Below are positions 41,146-50,181 of a stretch of 64,000 nucleotides of DNA, in pieces. The position numbers were made by a program, and so were the translations under genes. Source of the DNA: Holophagales bacterium. Lineage in GTDB: Bacteria > Acidobacteriota > Thermoanaerobaculia > UBA5066. Every line of letters starts with the position of its first letter. The stretch's first letter is position 1. The notes under the pieces were generated by a model that worked only from the letters and a program-made list of their open reading frames with translations, ran no database searches and had not been told where the DNA came from. The stretch spans positions 186,001-250,000 of the forward strand of contig JADKBZ010000002.1 of NCBI GenBank assembly GCA_016714815.1. The letters run 5' to 3'.

Positions 41146-42195
41146 CTACGGATCGTCGTAGAAAGGCCGGGCGAGCACCCTCCCCTTTTTCGTCCGCAGT
41201 CTCAGGTCGATAGCGTGTCGACCCGGGGGGCGTTCGGGCCGGGCGAAGACGATGACGTATCGCCCTTCGATGGCGCGAAAGGCGAGCTCGAGGGCCTGGG
41301 TCGAGAAGATGTGGGTCTTTGCGTAGGTGCCGCCGGTCAGATCGGCGAGGACCATGAGCGGCCCCTCGAGCGTGTGCCAGTCCGCGTCGGAGATGTCGAG
41401 CGTGAATACGTTGACGCGCGCTTCCTGAAGAGTGTTGACGGCCCGGGCGTGCCACACCCAGTCCGCCGGCACCCCGTTCACGTGAAGTCCCCACCCGAGG
41501 AAGAGCATCACCTTGGCGCCCGGAATCTCCCGAAGGGCCTTCGCCGTGACGAAGAGGCCCCGCTCGACGTTCGCCGCCGCTCTCGCGGCTTCGACGTCGA
41601 AGTGCGCGGCGAGCGAGGGAAACGGACTCGGAGGTGGCGGGTCGGGCGCGCCTCCGATCCTGAGTGTGTCGAAGAGTGCCCGATGGATCGCCGCCCGGTC
41701 ATTCGTGAAATCGAGGCGGAGCTTGAGGTGCGAGTCGTAGGAGAGGACGGCGACGCGGTCCGTCGGGAGGAGACGGTCGAGAAAGGCGACCATCTCGTTC
41801 GCCATCCGCATATGCCCCTTCGTCCTGTAGTGGCCGAAATCGGCCTGAAAGAAGAGGACGATGAGCCGGCCCTCGGGGAATTCAGGGATCCCCGGCTCTT
41901 CTGCGGCGGCCGGCGCCCCCTGCGGCATCTCGGAGCGGCCGGCCGGGACGAACTCGACCTCCTCCACCGGCACCTCTTCGCCGCCGACGCGCAGCTGGAA
42001 GTCGGACGGGGTCAGACCGCGGAGCGCACCTCCCTGCGCGCCGAGCACGTAGGCGTCGACGAGGACCTTTTCGACGGAAGCCTTCGCGGCGACGCTCCCC
42101 TTTCGCGACGGCTCCTGCGCGACGGAGGGAGCCGAAAGGAGGCAGCCCAGGGCGAGGCAGAGGCCGGCGCGGGCTGCACGTCTCACGGCAGGCAT
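41146..42195 (-). CDS. Secreted VWFA-related Acidobacterial-type protein
   Basis: The ATG at 42195 gives a 349-aa protein with signal peptide MPAVRRAARAGLCLALGCLL..VAQ. The first part (VLVDAYVLGAQGGALRGLTP...DFQLRVGGEEVPVEEV) is a beta domain, followed by a von Willebrand A-type fold: RLIVLFFQADFGHYRTKGHM, LLPTDRVAVLSYDSHLKLRL, KVMLFLGWG and NVFTLDISDADWH, ending YVIVFARPERPPGRHAIDLR. This order is that of the VWFA-related proteins expanded in Acidobacteria, and it is the best phylum clue in the window. The MIDAS motif is degenerate (D-x-G in place of DxSxS). It is divergent from recD2, with the starts 22 bp apart. Confidence 0.85.
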   Translation of the reverse strand: MPAVRRAARAGLCLALGCLLSAPSVAQEPSRKGSVAAKASVEKVLVDAYVLGAQGGALRGLTPSDFQLRVGGEEVPVEEVEFVPAGRSEMPQGAPAAAEEPGIPEFPEGRLIVLFFQADFGHYRTKGHMRMANEMVAFLDRLLPTDRVAVLSYDSHLKLRLDFTNDRAAIHRALFDTLRIGGAPDPPPPSPFPSLAAHFDVEAARAAANVERGLFVTAKALREIPGAKVMLFLGWGLHVNGVPADWVWHARAVNTLQEARVNVFTLDISDADWHTLEGPLMVLADLTGGTYAKTHIFSTQALELAFRAIEGRYVIVFARPERPPGRHAIDLRLRTKKGRVLARPFYDDP

Positions 42196-42217
42196 TCTGC
42201 AGCTACGATCCCTCCGA

Positions 42218-44413
42218 ATGAAGCCCGACCTGGAAACGCCGGAGCGCGAGCTCCTCGCCGGGCAGGTGGAGAGGGTGACCTTCCACTCGGAGGAGTCCGG
42301 CTTTGCCGTTCTTCGCGTGAGGGTTCGCGGGCGGCGTGATCCGGTGACGGTCGTCGGACACGCGGCCGCCATCTCCCCCGGCGAGGAGCTGCGGGCCTCC
42401 GGCACCTGGGTCACGGACCTCAAGCACGGTCCGCAGTTCAAGGCGGAGACGGTGACGACCGTGACACCGACCTCGCCCGAGGGGATCGAACGGTTCCTCG
42501 CCTCCGGTCTCGTGAAGGGGGTGGGGCCGCACTTCGCGAAGAGGCTGGTCGACGCGTTCGGCACGGGCGTGTTCGAGGTCATCGAGGCCGAGCCGGCACG
42601 CCTTCGCGAGGTGCCGGGCGTCGGCCCCCTCAGGGCCGAGCGGATCGTCGCGAGCTGGGCCGAGCAGAAGAGCGTGCGGGAGATCATGGTCTTCCTCCAC
42701 TCCCACGGAGTCGGCACGTCGCGGGCGGTCCGGATCTACAAGACCTACGGGGCCGACGCCATCTCGGTCGTCTCGAAGGACCCCTATCGCCTCGCCCGCG
42801 ACGTCCGCGGCATCGGTTTCCTCACCGCCGACGCGCTCGCCCGCCGCCTCGGGATCCCGGAAGACGCGATGGTTCGCGTCCGCGCCGGGGTCTCGCACGT
42901 CCTGGCGGAGGCGCTCGACGAGGGGCACTGCGGCCTCGCCCGCGGCGTACTGGTCCCACGCGCGGCCGAACTCCTGAGGAGGCCGGAGGAGCAGGTGGCG
43001 GAGGCGCTCGAGCTGGAACTCGCCGACCGCCACGTCGTCGCCGAGGACGCCGGCGGGAAGGCGTGTGTCTTCCTCCCGGCGCTCCACGCCGCCGAGCGCG
43101 TCATCGCCGAACGAATCGCCGCGCTCGCGGCCGGCGCGCCACCCTGGCGCCGCTCGGATCCGGCCAGCGCGATCCCGTGGGTCGAGGTAAGGACCGGGAT
43201 CACTCTCTCGCCGAGCCAGCGGCAGGCGGTCGGAGCGTTCCTCCGCTCGAAGGTCCTCGTTCTGACAGGCGGCCCGGGCGTCGGGAAGACGACGCTCGTC
43301 GACGCCCTTCTCCGGATCGTCTTCGCCGAGTCGCTCCGGATCGTCCTGGCCGCTCCGACCGGGCGCGCGGCCCGGCGCCTGTCCGAGAGCACGCGGATGG
43401 AGGCGAAGACGATCCATCGCCTCCTGGAGGTCGACCCGTCCACCGGGCGCTTCCGCCGCGGTCGCGACAATCCCCTCGAGGCCGACCTCGTCGTCGTGGA
43501 CGAGGTGTCGATGATCGACGTCCTCCTCGCGCGCTCGCTGCTGGAAGCGATGCCGCCGAGCGCCGCGCTCCTCCTCGTGGGAGACGCCGACCAGCTGCCG
43601 AGCGTCGGGCCGGGGCAGGTCCTCAGGGACGTCGTCGCCTCGGGAGCGATCCCGGCGGTCCAACTGACGGAGGTCTTCCGCCAGGCCGCCGAGAGCCGGA
43701 TCGTCGTCGGGGCGCACCGGATCCGCGACGGGCACCTCCCCGACCTGACGAACCCTCCCGGCACCGACCTCTTCTTCTTCGACGCGAAGGAGCCCGAGGA
43801 CGCCGCACGCCGCGTCGTCGAGGTCGTCTCCGAGCGGATCCCGCGCCGCTTCGGCCTCGACCCGACGCGCGACGTGCAGGTCCTCGTCCCGGTCCACCGC
43901 GGTCCGCTCGGCTCGCGCGCGCTCAACGAAGCGCTCGGGAAGGCGCTCAACCCCGGCGGATCGCCCCGCGTCTCCCGCTTCGGACAGGAGCTGGCTCCCG
44001 GCGACCGCGTGATGCAGGTCGAGAACGACTACGACAAGGAGGTCTATAACGGCGACCTCGGCGTCGTCTCGGCGGTCGACCCCGATGAAGGAGAGCTCCG
44101 GGTCGCCTTCGACGGCCGGGAAGTGACGTACGGATTCGACGAGCTCGACACCCTGCAGCTCGCCTGGGCGACGACGATCCACAAGTCGCAGGGGTCGGAG
44201 TACCCGGCGGTCGTCATCCCGATCGGCATGACGCATTACGCGATGCTCGAGCGAAACCTCCTCTACACCGCCGTCACGCGCGGCAAGAAGCTCGTCGTCC
44301 TCGTCGGAGACCGCAGGGCCGTCGCCATCGCGGCGAAGAGGTCGTCGGCGGGAAGCCGGATCACGCGCCTCGAGAGCCTCCTGCGCGCCGCCGCTTCCCC
44401 TTTGCCGGGGTAG
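42218..44413 (+). CDS. recD2: RecD2-type ATP-dependent DNA helicase
   Basis: The 731-aa protein has an N-terminal OB-like region (LAGQVERVTFHSEESGFAVL), tandem helix-hairpin-helix motifs (GIERFLASGLVKGVGPHFAK, LREVPGVGPLRAERI), and a superfamily 1B helicase core with Walker A TGGPGVGKTTLVDALL (about residue 350), Walker B VVVDEVSMIDVLL and the C-terminal motif TIHKSQGSEYPAVVIPIGMT followed by LLYTAVTRGKKLVV. RecD2 is a 5'-3' helicase outside RecBCD, involved in DNA repair. The length agrees with the family. The very long open frame on the opposite strand is a coding shadow. Confidence 0.95.
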   Translation: MKPDLETPERELLAGQVERVTFHSEESGFAVLRVRVRGRRDPVTVVGHAAAISPGEELRASGTWVTDLKHGPQFKAETVTTVTPTSPEGIERFLASGLVKGVGPHFAKRLVDAFGTGVFEVIEAEPARLREVPGVGPLRAERIVASWAEQKSVREIMVFLHSHGVGTSRAVRIYKTYGADAISVVSKDPYRLARDVRGIGFLTADALARRLGIPEDAMVRVRAGVSHVLAEALDEGHCGLARGVLVPRAAELLRRPEEQVAEALELELADRHVVAEDAGGKACVFLPALHAAERVIAERIAALAAGAPPWRRSDPASAIPWVEVRTGITLSPSQRQAVGAFLRSKVLVLTGGPGVGKTTLVDALLRIVFAESLRIVLAAPTGRAARRLSESTRMEAKTIHRLLEVDPSTGRFRRGRDNPLEADLVVVDEVSMIDVLLARSLLEAMPPSAALLLVGDADQLPSVGPGQVLRDVVASGAIPAVQLTEVFRQAAESRIVVGAHRIRDGHLPDLTNPPGTDLFFFDAKEPEDAARRVVEVVSERIPRRFGLDPTRDVQVLVPVHRGPLGSRALNEALGKALNPGGSPRVSRFGQELAPGDRVMQVENDYDKEVYNGDLGVVSAVDPDEGELRVAFDGREVTYGFDELDTLQLAWATTIHKSQGSEYPAVVIPIGMTHYAMLERNLLYTAVTRGKKLVVLVGDRRAVAIAAKRSSAGSRITRLESLLRAAASPLPG

Positions 44414-44564
44414 ACTTCTCCGGCCCGGGCCCGCGGCGAAACGGCGGCAAAGTGGCACAGTGATACCGCGGCACCGCGTCACAGCCGCCGCGGCGACGAC
44501 GTCCGGGGCGCGCACGAGAGACACGGGAGACGCGAGTCACGCAAGAGACAGGAGCGAGGCGACC

Positions 44565-45875
44565 ATGGGCCACCACCTCGTCAACCCCGATCGCCGCTAC
44601 GAGAAGCTCCAGGAGAGGCTCGACCGGAACGTCACCGGCGCCCCGGATTCCCCCGCCTTCCGCCGCGCGCTCGAGATCCTCTTCAGCCCCGAGGACGCGG
44701 ACCTCGCCTCGAAGGTGCCGACCAAGCCGATCCGGGTCGACCGCCTCGCGGCACGGCTCGGTCTCGAGACGGCCCGCCTCGACGAGCGCCTCGCCGACAT
44801 GGCCCGGCGGGGCCTCGTCTTCGACCTGACGAAGAACGGAAAGCGGTACGTCTCGCTCGCCCCGGTCGTCATCGGCTTCTTCGAGCTGACCTTCATGCGG
44901 GCGGGAGACGACCTGCCGCGCGCCGAGCTGGCGCGCCTCTTCGAAGAGTATTTCTTCGAGGGGGACGCCGCCTTCGCGAAGGCCGTCTTCGGCGGCGACA
45001 CGCAGATCGGGCGCTCGCTCGTCCGCGAGGCGGCGCTCCCGGAGGATGCGACGGAGGTCCTCGACTACGAACGGTCGACGCGGATCGTCGAGACGGCCCG
45101 CAGCGCCGCGGTTTCCCTCTGCGCGTGCCGGCACCACTCCGAGCACCTCGGGACGGCGTGCGACGCTCCCCGCCGCGTCTGCCTCTCCTTCGGGCCCGGG
45201 GCCGACGCCCTCGTGCGGACCGGCCACGCGGAGCGGATCGACAAGGCAGAGGCGCTCCGGATCCTCCACGAGGCGCAGGCCGCGGGACTCGCCCAGACCG
45301 GCGACAACGTGAAACGCGAGGTGGGCTACATCTGCAACTGCTGCGGCTGCTGCTGCGGAATGATGCGCGCCTTCAAGACCCACGGGATGACGAAGGCGAT
45401 CGTCAGCTCGAGCTTCCTGATGGAGGTCGACCGCGAGAAGTGCGGCGGCTGCGGGAAGTGCGAGAAGGCGTGTCCCGTCGACGCGATCGGCCTCGTCGAG
45501 GTCGAGGAGCGCGGCCGCCGTCGCCGGAAGGCCGTCGTCGACCCGGCCCTCTGCCTCGGTTGCGGTGTCTGTCACTCGGCGTGCCGGCTCGGATCCATCT
45601 CGATGCAGCCCCGCGAGAAGAAGGTCTTCACGCCGGAAGACACGTTCGAGCGCTACGTCGCGATGGCGATCGAACGCGGCAAGCTCGCCGATCTCCTCCT
45701 CGAGGACGTCGAGAGCCTCCCGATGCAGGCCATCGGGCGTGTAGTGAAGCTCCTCGAGGCGGCGCCGCCGGTGAAGGCGGCCCTCGCCATCGCACCTCTT
45801 CGCTCGGCGTTCCTCTCCGCCGCGCTCCCGCTCGCCCGCTTCGCGACCGGGGGCGGGGGCGGCGCCCTGCCCTGA
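44565..45875 (+). CDS. Iron-sulfur protein with two 4Fe-4S ferredoxin motifs
   Basis: The ATG at 44565, preceded by AGGAGCGAGG, gives 436 aa. The N-terminal 130 residues look like a winged-helix-like unit (RVDRLAARLGLETARLDERL). Then come CACRHHSEHLGTACDAP and VCLSFGPGADALVRTGHAER, the unusual cluster YICNCCGCCCGMMRAF, and two ferredoxin motifs CGGCGKCEKACPVDAIGL and CLGCGVCHSACRLGSISM. Proteins of this architecture are cytoplasmic 4Fe-4S proteins of unestablished role, probably electron carriers. It directly precedes the ethanolamine ammonia-lyase gene (17 bp gap), so the two may be co-transcribed. Confidence 0.85.
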   Translation: MGHHLVNPDRRYEKLQERLDRNVTGAPDSPAFRRALEILFSPEDADLASKVPTKPIRVDRLAARLGLETARLDERLADMARRGLVFDLTKNGKRYVSLAPVVIGFFELTFMRAGDDLPRAELARLFEEYFFEGDAAFAKAVFGGDTQIGRSLVREAALPEDATEVLDYERSTRIVETARSAAVSLCACRHHSEHLGTACDAPRRVCLSFGPGADALVRTGHAERIDKAEALRILHEAQAAGLAQTGDNVKREVGYICNCCGCCCGMMRAFKTHGMTKAIVSSSFLMEVDREKCGGCGKCEKACPVDAIGLVEVEERGRRRRKAVVDPALCLGCGVCHSACRLGSISMQPREKKVFTPEDTFERYVAMAIERGKLADLLLEDVESLPMQAIGRVVKLLEAAPPVKAALAIAPLRSAFLSAALPLARFATGGGGGALP

Positions 45876-45892
45876 GACTCGGGGGTTTCGCC

Positions 45893-48247
45893 TTGGATCG
45901 AGACCGCGCCCCCCTTTTCCCTTCCGCGGCCACACTCCTGCCGAGCCGGCGGGACCTCGTCCGAGGCGCGATGGCGGGAGTCGTGACGCTCGCGGCGGCG
46001 GGGTGCGCGAGCTCGACTGGCGGCGGGAGCCCGAAGGAGAGCCCTGAAGCGGCCGGCACCGCGGGCGAAGACGTCTTCGGATTCGTCGAGAGAACGGCCG
46101 GACGGTTCGACGCCGGCCTCTACCGGCGAACGGTCGGCGCGGCGAATCCGTTCAAGGAGGGGGACGCGATCGAAGGCGTCGCCGCCCCGGACGAGGCGAC
46201 CCGGCAGCTCGCCCGCCGCCTCCTCTCCCGGACCTCTCTCCGGGCGCTCGACGCCCACCCTCTCTTCGAAGACGACCTCTATCGCCGGACGCTGGAAGCG
46301 AGGGCCCCCGAGGCGACCGCCCGCACCGCCGGCTGGACCCTTGGCCAGCTCCGCGCCTTTCTCCTCTCGGCCTCCGAGGACGAGGTCAAGGCCGTCGCGC
46401 CCGGCCTCTCGAGCGACGTCATCGCCTGCGTCGTAAAGCTCATGACCAACGAGGAGCTGGCGACCGTGGGCCGGAAGGTCTGGAACCCGCTCCCCGGCTC
46501 GCACATCGGCGCCCGTGGCTACCTCGGTGCCCGCATCCAGCCCAACTCCCCCACGGACGACGCGGACGACATCGTCTGGCAGGTGTTCGACGGGTGGTCC
46601 TACGGGGTGGGCGACGTCGTCCTCGGAACGAACCCCGTGTCGAGCGACCCTGCGTCCGTCGCGCGCGTCGAGGCTGCGCTCCACGATCTCGTCGTCACGT
46701 TCGGCCTCGAGGACGTCCTTCCCCACTGCGTTCTCTCCCACATCGACATCCAGGCCGAGGCGGAGAAGGCGCACCCCGGAACGACCGGGATCTGGTTCCA
46801 GAGCCTGGCCGGCAGCACGGCGGCGAACCGGACGTTCGACCTGACGACGGAGAAGATGCTCTCCCACGCGGCGACCCGTTCGGGCCGCTGGGGCCTCTAC
46901 TTCGAGACGGGCCAGGGTTCCGACTTCACGAACGGCCACGGCCAGGGGACGGACATGGTCGTCCACGAGTCTCGCAAGTACGGCTTTGCGCGGCTCCTCG
47001 CCCGGGAGGTGGGCCGGGCCCAGGAGGCCGCCGGACGCCGGTCGGCACCGTGGGTCCACGTGAACGACGTGGCCGGGTTCATCGGCCCCGAGGTCTTCCG
47101 CAGCCGGGAGCAGCTCGTCCGCTGCTGTCTCGAGGACATCGTCATGGGCAAGCTGCACGGCCTGACGATCGGCCTCGACGTCTGCACGACGCTTCACATG
47201 GACGTGTCGCTCGACGACCTCGACTGGTGCCTCGACCAGGTGGCGACGGCCGGACCCGCCTACCTGATGGCGCTGCCGACCAAGAACGACCCGATGCTCG
47301 GCTACCTCACGACGGGCTTCCAGGACCACGTTCGCCTGCGCGAAACCTACGGTCTGAAGGTCGACGAGAAGATGTGGGCCTTCTTCCAGGAGCTCGGCGT
47401 CGTCGACGCCGATGGAAAGCCGGGTCCGAGCTTCGGAGACCCGGTCAAGGTCTACCTCCGCTACCGGCAGCGCAAGGGCGACCCGCGTCCCGACGGCGAG
47501 ATCGCCGCCGAAGGACGCCGGAAGATCGAGGAAATGCGCGGCCGCGGTGTTCCGGTCGCCGTCGGGCACGGAGACCGGACGTGGAACCTCGCACCGGCCC
47601 TCGAGACGGAGATGCGCGCCCTCTACGCCGACGCGAAGAAGAGCATCCGGGCCTCGCTCCCGGCCGGCTTCGCCGCGACGTTCCCGGGGTCGATCGACCT
47701 GCGGACGCGTTCCGCCGACCGGACCGACTACATCCTCCACCCGCAGACCGGCGAGGAGCTCGACGGCGAATCCGAGGCCGCCATCCGGCGGCTGCGTTCC
47801 GCCGCGGAGAGCTTCGACGTGCAAGTCGTCGTGTCGGATGGCCTGAACGCGTACGCCATCTCCGACGACGGGCACCTGGCCCCTTACCTCGAGGCCCTGC
47901 GCACGGGCCTCCAGAGGAAAGGGTACCGGGTCGCTCCCGGCCTTCTCGTCGTAACGCACGGACGCGTCCGGGCTGGTTACCGGATCGGCGAGATCCTCTA
48001 CGGGAACCTCTCGAATCCCGAGTCTCACCGGGCCGTCGTTCACCTGATCGGCGAGCGGCCGGGCTCGATGCACCACACGTTCTCGGCCTACATCACCGGC
48101 CCGAAGGCCCGCGTCTGGGGAGCGAGCGGCGAAACGCGCCGGGTGGACCACGACATCACCCGGGTCGTCTCCGGCATCGCCGACACCGCGCTCGCTCCAG
48201 CGCTGGCCGCGGAGGAGACGGTGAAGATCCTCGACACGCTTACCTGA
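45893..48247 (+). CDS. Fused ethanolamine ammonia-lyase EutB-EutC with apparent Tat/lipoprotein signal
   Basis: The 784-aa product joins both subunits of the B12-dependent enzyme that splits ethanolamine into acetaldehyde and ammonia. EutB spans about 60-515: NPVSSDPASVARVEAALHDL, LPHCVLSHIDIQ, YFETGQGSDFTNGHGQGTDM and LHMDVSLDDLDWCLDQV. EutC spans about 525-784: VQVVVSDGLNAYAISDDGHL, VTHGRVRAGYRIGEILYG and LIGERPGSMHHTFSAYITGP. From the TTG start at 45893 the N-terminus contains a twin-arginine motif, SRRDLVRGAMAGVVTLAAAG, followed by Cys-38, like a Tat lipoprotein signal. An ATG at 45971 would remove it. No Eut microcompartment genes are near. Confidence 0.9.
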   Translation: MDRDRAPLFPSAATLLPSRRDLVRGAMAGVVTLAAAGCASSTGGGSPKESPEAAGTAGEDVFGFVERTAGRFDAGLYRRTVGAANPFKEGDAIEGVAAPDEATRQLARRLLSRTSLRALDAHPLFEDDLYRRTLEARAPEATARTAGWTLGQLRAFLLSASEDEVKAVAPGLSSDVIACVVKLMTNEELATVGRKVWNPLPGSHIGARGYLGARIQPNSPTDDADDIVWQVFDGWSYGVGDVVLGTNPVSSDPASVARVEAALHDLVVTFGLEDVLPHCVLSHIDIQAEAEKAHPGTTGIWFQSLAGSTAANRTFDLTTEKMLSHAATRSGRWGLYFETGQGSDFTNGHGQGTDMVVHESRKYGFARLLAREVGRAQEAAGRRSAPWVHVNDVAGFIGPEVFRSREQLVRCCLEDIVMGKLHGLTIGLDVCTTLHMDVSLDDLDWCLDQVATAGPAYLMALPTKNDPMLGYLTTGFQDHVRLRETYGLKVDEKMWAFFQELGVVDADGKPGPSFGDPVKVYLRYRQRKGDPRPDGEIAAEGRRKIEEMRGRGVPVAVGHGDRTWNLAPALETEMRALYADAKKSIRASLPAGFAATFPGSIDLRTRSADRTDYILHPQTGEELDGESEAAIRRLRSAAESFDVQVVVSDGLNAYAISDDGHLAPYLEALRTGLQRKGYRVAPGLLVVTHGRVRAGYRIGEILYGNLSNPESHRAVVHLIGERPGSMHHTFSAYITGPKARVWGASGETRRVDHDITRVVSGIADTALAPALAAEETVKILDTLT

Positions 48248-48354
48248 TCTGCGCCGCGGCAGATGCCTTCGCGCCTCTCTCATCCGCTGCTAACCTTCGC
48301 GAGAGGTGTTCCCATGAGCCAGCAGCCGCGGATCCGCCCTTCCGGTGCTCGCCA

Positions 48355-50085
48355 ATGACGACGGGTGGAGAGCTCGTCGCCGAGGTCCTCGACCGTCACG
48401 GGGTGAAGTTCCTCTTCACTCTCTGCGGGGGGCACATCTCGCCGATCCTCGCGGCGGCGAAGGCCCGGGGCCTCCGCGTCGTCGACACGCGGCACGAGGC
48501 GACCGCGGTGTTCGCGGCCGACGCCGTCGCGCGGCTCACCGGCGTTCCCGGAGTCGCGGCCGTCACGGCCGGGCCGGGGGTGACGAACGCCGTGACGGCG
48601 CTCCAGAACGCCCGCCTGGCACAGTCGCCCCTCGTCCTTCTCGGCGGGGCGACGGCGACCGTCCTTCGGGGGCGCGGTGCGCTCCAGGACATCGACCAGC
48701 TCGCCTTCATCCGGCCCATCGTCAAGTGGGCCACGGCAGTCACGAAGGTCCGCGACCTCGTCCCCGCGCTCGAGCGCGCACTGTCGGTCTGTCGCGAGGG
48801 AGTCCCCGGCCCGGTCTTCGTCGAGTGCCCGGTCGATCTCCTCTACGACGAGGCGCTCGTCCGAAGCTGGTACGGCGGGAAGTCGGGCGAGCCGAAGGGA
48901 CTCGTCGAGGCGGCGACGAAGTGGTATCTGGGCCGGCACCTCGACGCGATCTTCGAGGGCGGAGGCGACGCGCCCACCCGCGATCCCCATCCGCCGCCCC
49001 TGCCGGAGCCGGAAGCCGGGACCGTCGGGACGGCCGCTCTACTTCTGGCGCGGAGCGAGCGCCCGGTCGTCGTCCTCGGAAGCGGCGCTCTGATGTCGCC
49101 CGACGAGGCACCGCGGCTCGCGCGGGCCGTCGCGGCGCTGAACCTTCCGGTCTATCTCTCGGGAACCGCCAGGGGGCTCCTCGGACCGGCCTCGCAGGTC
49201 CAGGTTCGCCACAAACGGAAAGAGGCGCTCAGGGAGGCCGACCTCGTCCTCCTTGCCGGCGTCCCTTGCGACTTCCGGCTCGACTACGGGAGACAGGTCT
49301 CACGGTCGGCCACTCTCGTCTCGGTGAACCGCGACCGGAACGCGCTGACCCTGAACCGCCGACCCACCCTCGGCGTCAACGGCGACCCGGCTCTCTTCCT
49401 CCGTGCGCTCGCCGCCGCCACTCCCGCCGGGTTCCCGCACGCCTCGTGGCTCGGCCGGCTTCGCGAGAGGGACGCGGCACGCGACGCGGAGATCGCCGCT
49501 GCGCCCGCGGGAGAGAAAGGGTCGCTCGACCCGGTGACGCTCTGCCGGCGGATCGAGGAATCGCTCCCCGCCAAGAGCGTCGTCGTCGCGGACGGCGGCG
49601 ACTTCGTCGCCACGGCGTCCTACGTCCTTCGTCCGCGCGGGCCGCTCTCATGGCTCGATCCGGGCGTCTTCGGAACGCTCGGCGTCGGAGCAGGCTTCGC
49701 GCTCGGTGCCGCCCTCTGCCGCCCGAACGAGGACGTCCTCCTCCTCTGGGGCGACGGCTCGGCCGGATACGGGCTCGTGGAGGTCGACACTTTCGTGAGG
49801 CACGGCCTCGGGGTCGTGGCCGTCGTCGGAAACGATGCGGGCTGGACGCAGATTGCACGCGAGCAGGTGGAGGTGCTGAAGGACGACGTCGGCACCGTCC
49901 TGCGCGCGACCGACTACCACGAGGCCGCGCGCGGGCTCGGCGGCGAAGGGCTCCTGCTCGACGACCCCGCACGGGTCCCCGCCGTGATGGCCGAGGCGTT
50001 CCGCCTCGCCCGAACGGGACGCCCCGTCGTGGTGAACGCGCTCCTCGGAAAGACGGCGTTTCGCAAGGGGTCCATTTCCCTCTGA
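48355..50085 (+). CDS. Thiamine-diphosphate enzyme, acetolactate-synthase-like (ILVBL/2-hydroxyacyl-CoA lyase type)
   Basis: The ATG at 48355 gives 576 aa (MTTGGELVAEVLDRHGVKFL). The N-terminal pyrimidine-binding domain has the catalytic Glu in DTRHEATAVFAADAVARLTG and AAVTAGPGVTNAVTALQNAR. The central domain follows at about 200-340. The C-terminal domain carries the ThDP motif WGDGSAGYGLVEVDTFVRHG...VVGNDAGW (GDG-x..-N). The pattern, for example GGHISPIL near the N-terminus and the sequence around FGTLGVGAGFALGAALCRP, is closest to ILVBL-type 2-hydroxyacyl-CoA lyases rather than to IlvB. It probably cleaves a 2-hydroxyacid derivative to an aldehyde. It follows eutBC by 107 bp. Confidence 0.85.
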   Translation: MTTGGELVAEVLDRHGVKFLFTLCGGHISPILAAAKARGLRVVDTRHEATAVFAADAVARLTGVPGVAAVTAGPGVTNAVTALQNARLAQSPLVLLGGATATVLRGRGALQDIDQLAFIRPIVKWATAVTKVRDLVPALERALSVCREGVPGPVFVECPVDLLYDEALVRSWYGGKSGEPKGLVEAATKWYLGRHLDAIFEGGGDAPTRDPHPPPLPEPEAGTVGTAALLLARSERPVVVLGSGALMSPDEAPRLARAVAALNLPVYLSGTARGLLGPASQVQVRHKRKEALREADLVLLAGVPCDFRLDYGRQVSRSATLVSVNRDRNALTLNRRPTLGVNGDPALFLRALAAATPAGFPHASWLGRLRERDAARDAEIAAAPAGEKGSLDPVTLCRRIEESLPAKSVVVADGGDFVATASYVLRPRGPLSWLDPGVFGTLGVGAGFALGAALCRPNEDVLLLWGDGSAGYGLVEVDTFVRHGLGVVAVVGNDAGWTQIAREQVEVLKDDVGTVLRATDYHEAARGLGGEGLLLDDPARVPAVMAEAFRLARTGRPVVVNALLGKTAFRKGSISL

Positions 50086-50132
50086 ACCCGGACCGGTCGC
50101 GACCGCCATCTTCGCCGGCGCGAAGGGGGTGC

Positions 50133-50171
50133 GGGGGAACCGGCCGCTGGCCCAAAGGGCCGGGGTCCCCC
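50133..50171. terminator. Bidirectional hairpin between convergent genes
   Basis: GGGGGAACCGGCC pairs with GGCCGGGGTCCCCC around a loop, between the ThDP enzyme gene (plus) and the tryptophanase-family gene (minus). A short mismatch lies within the stem. It could end transcription from both sides. Confidence 0.6.
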
Positions 50172-50181
50172 CGCGATCACT

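Noticed and set aside
40911..41494. Minus-strand frame after intI as a second recombinase fragment
   Set aside because: It has no recombinase motifs and most of it is antisense-frame sequence within the VWFA gene.
42203..44524. Very long open frame (773 codons) on the strand opposite recD2
   Set aside because: It is Arg/Asp/Val-rich without motifs and exactly antisense to a gene with full RecD2 motifs; a GC-rich coding shadow.
45125..45892. Upstream extension of the EutBC frame to a much earlier ATG
   Set aside because: The extension overlaps the Fe-S protein gene in another frame and is Arg/Pro-rich; homology begins after 45893.
46594..48354. Upstream extension of the ThDP enzyme frame to give a 1163-residue protein
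   Set aside because: The first 587 codons are antisense-like low-complexity sequence inside eutBC; ThDP enzyme homology begins at ATG 48355.
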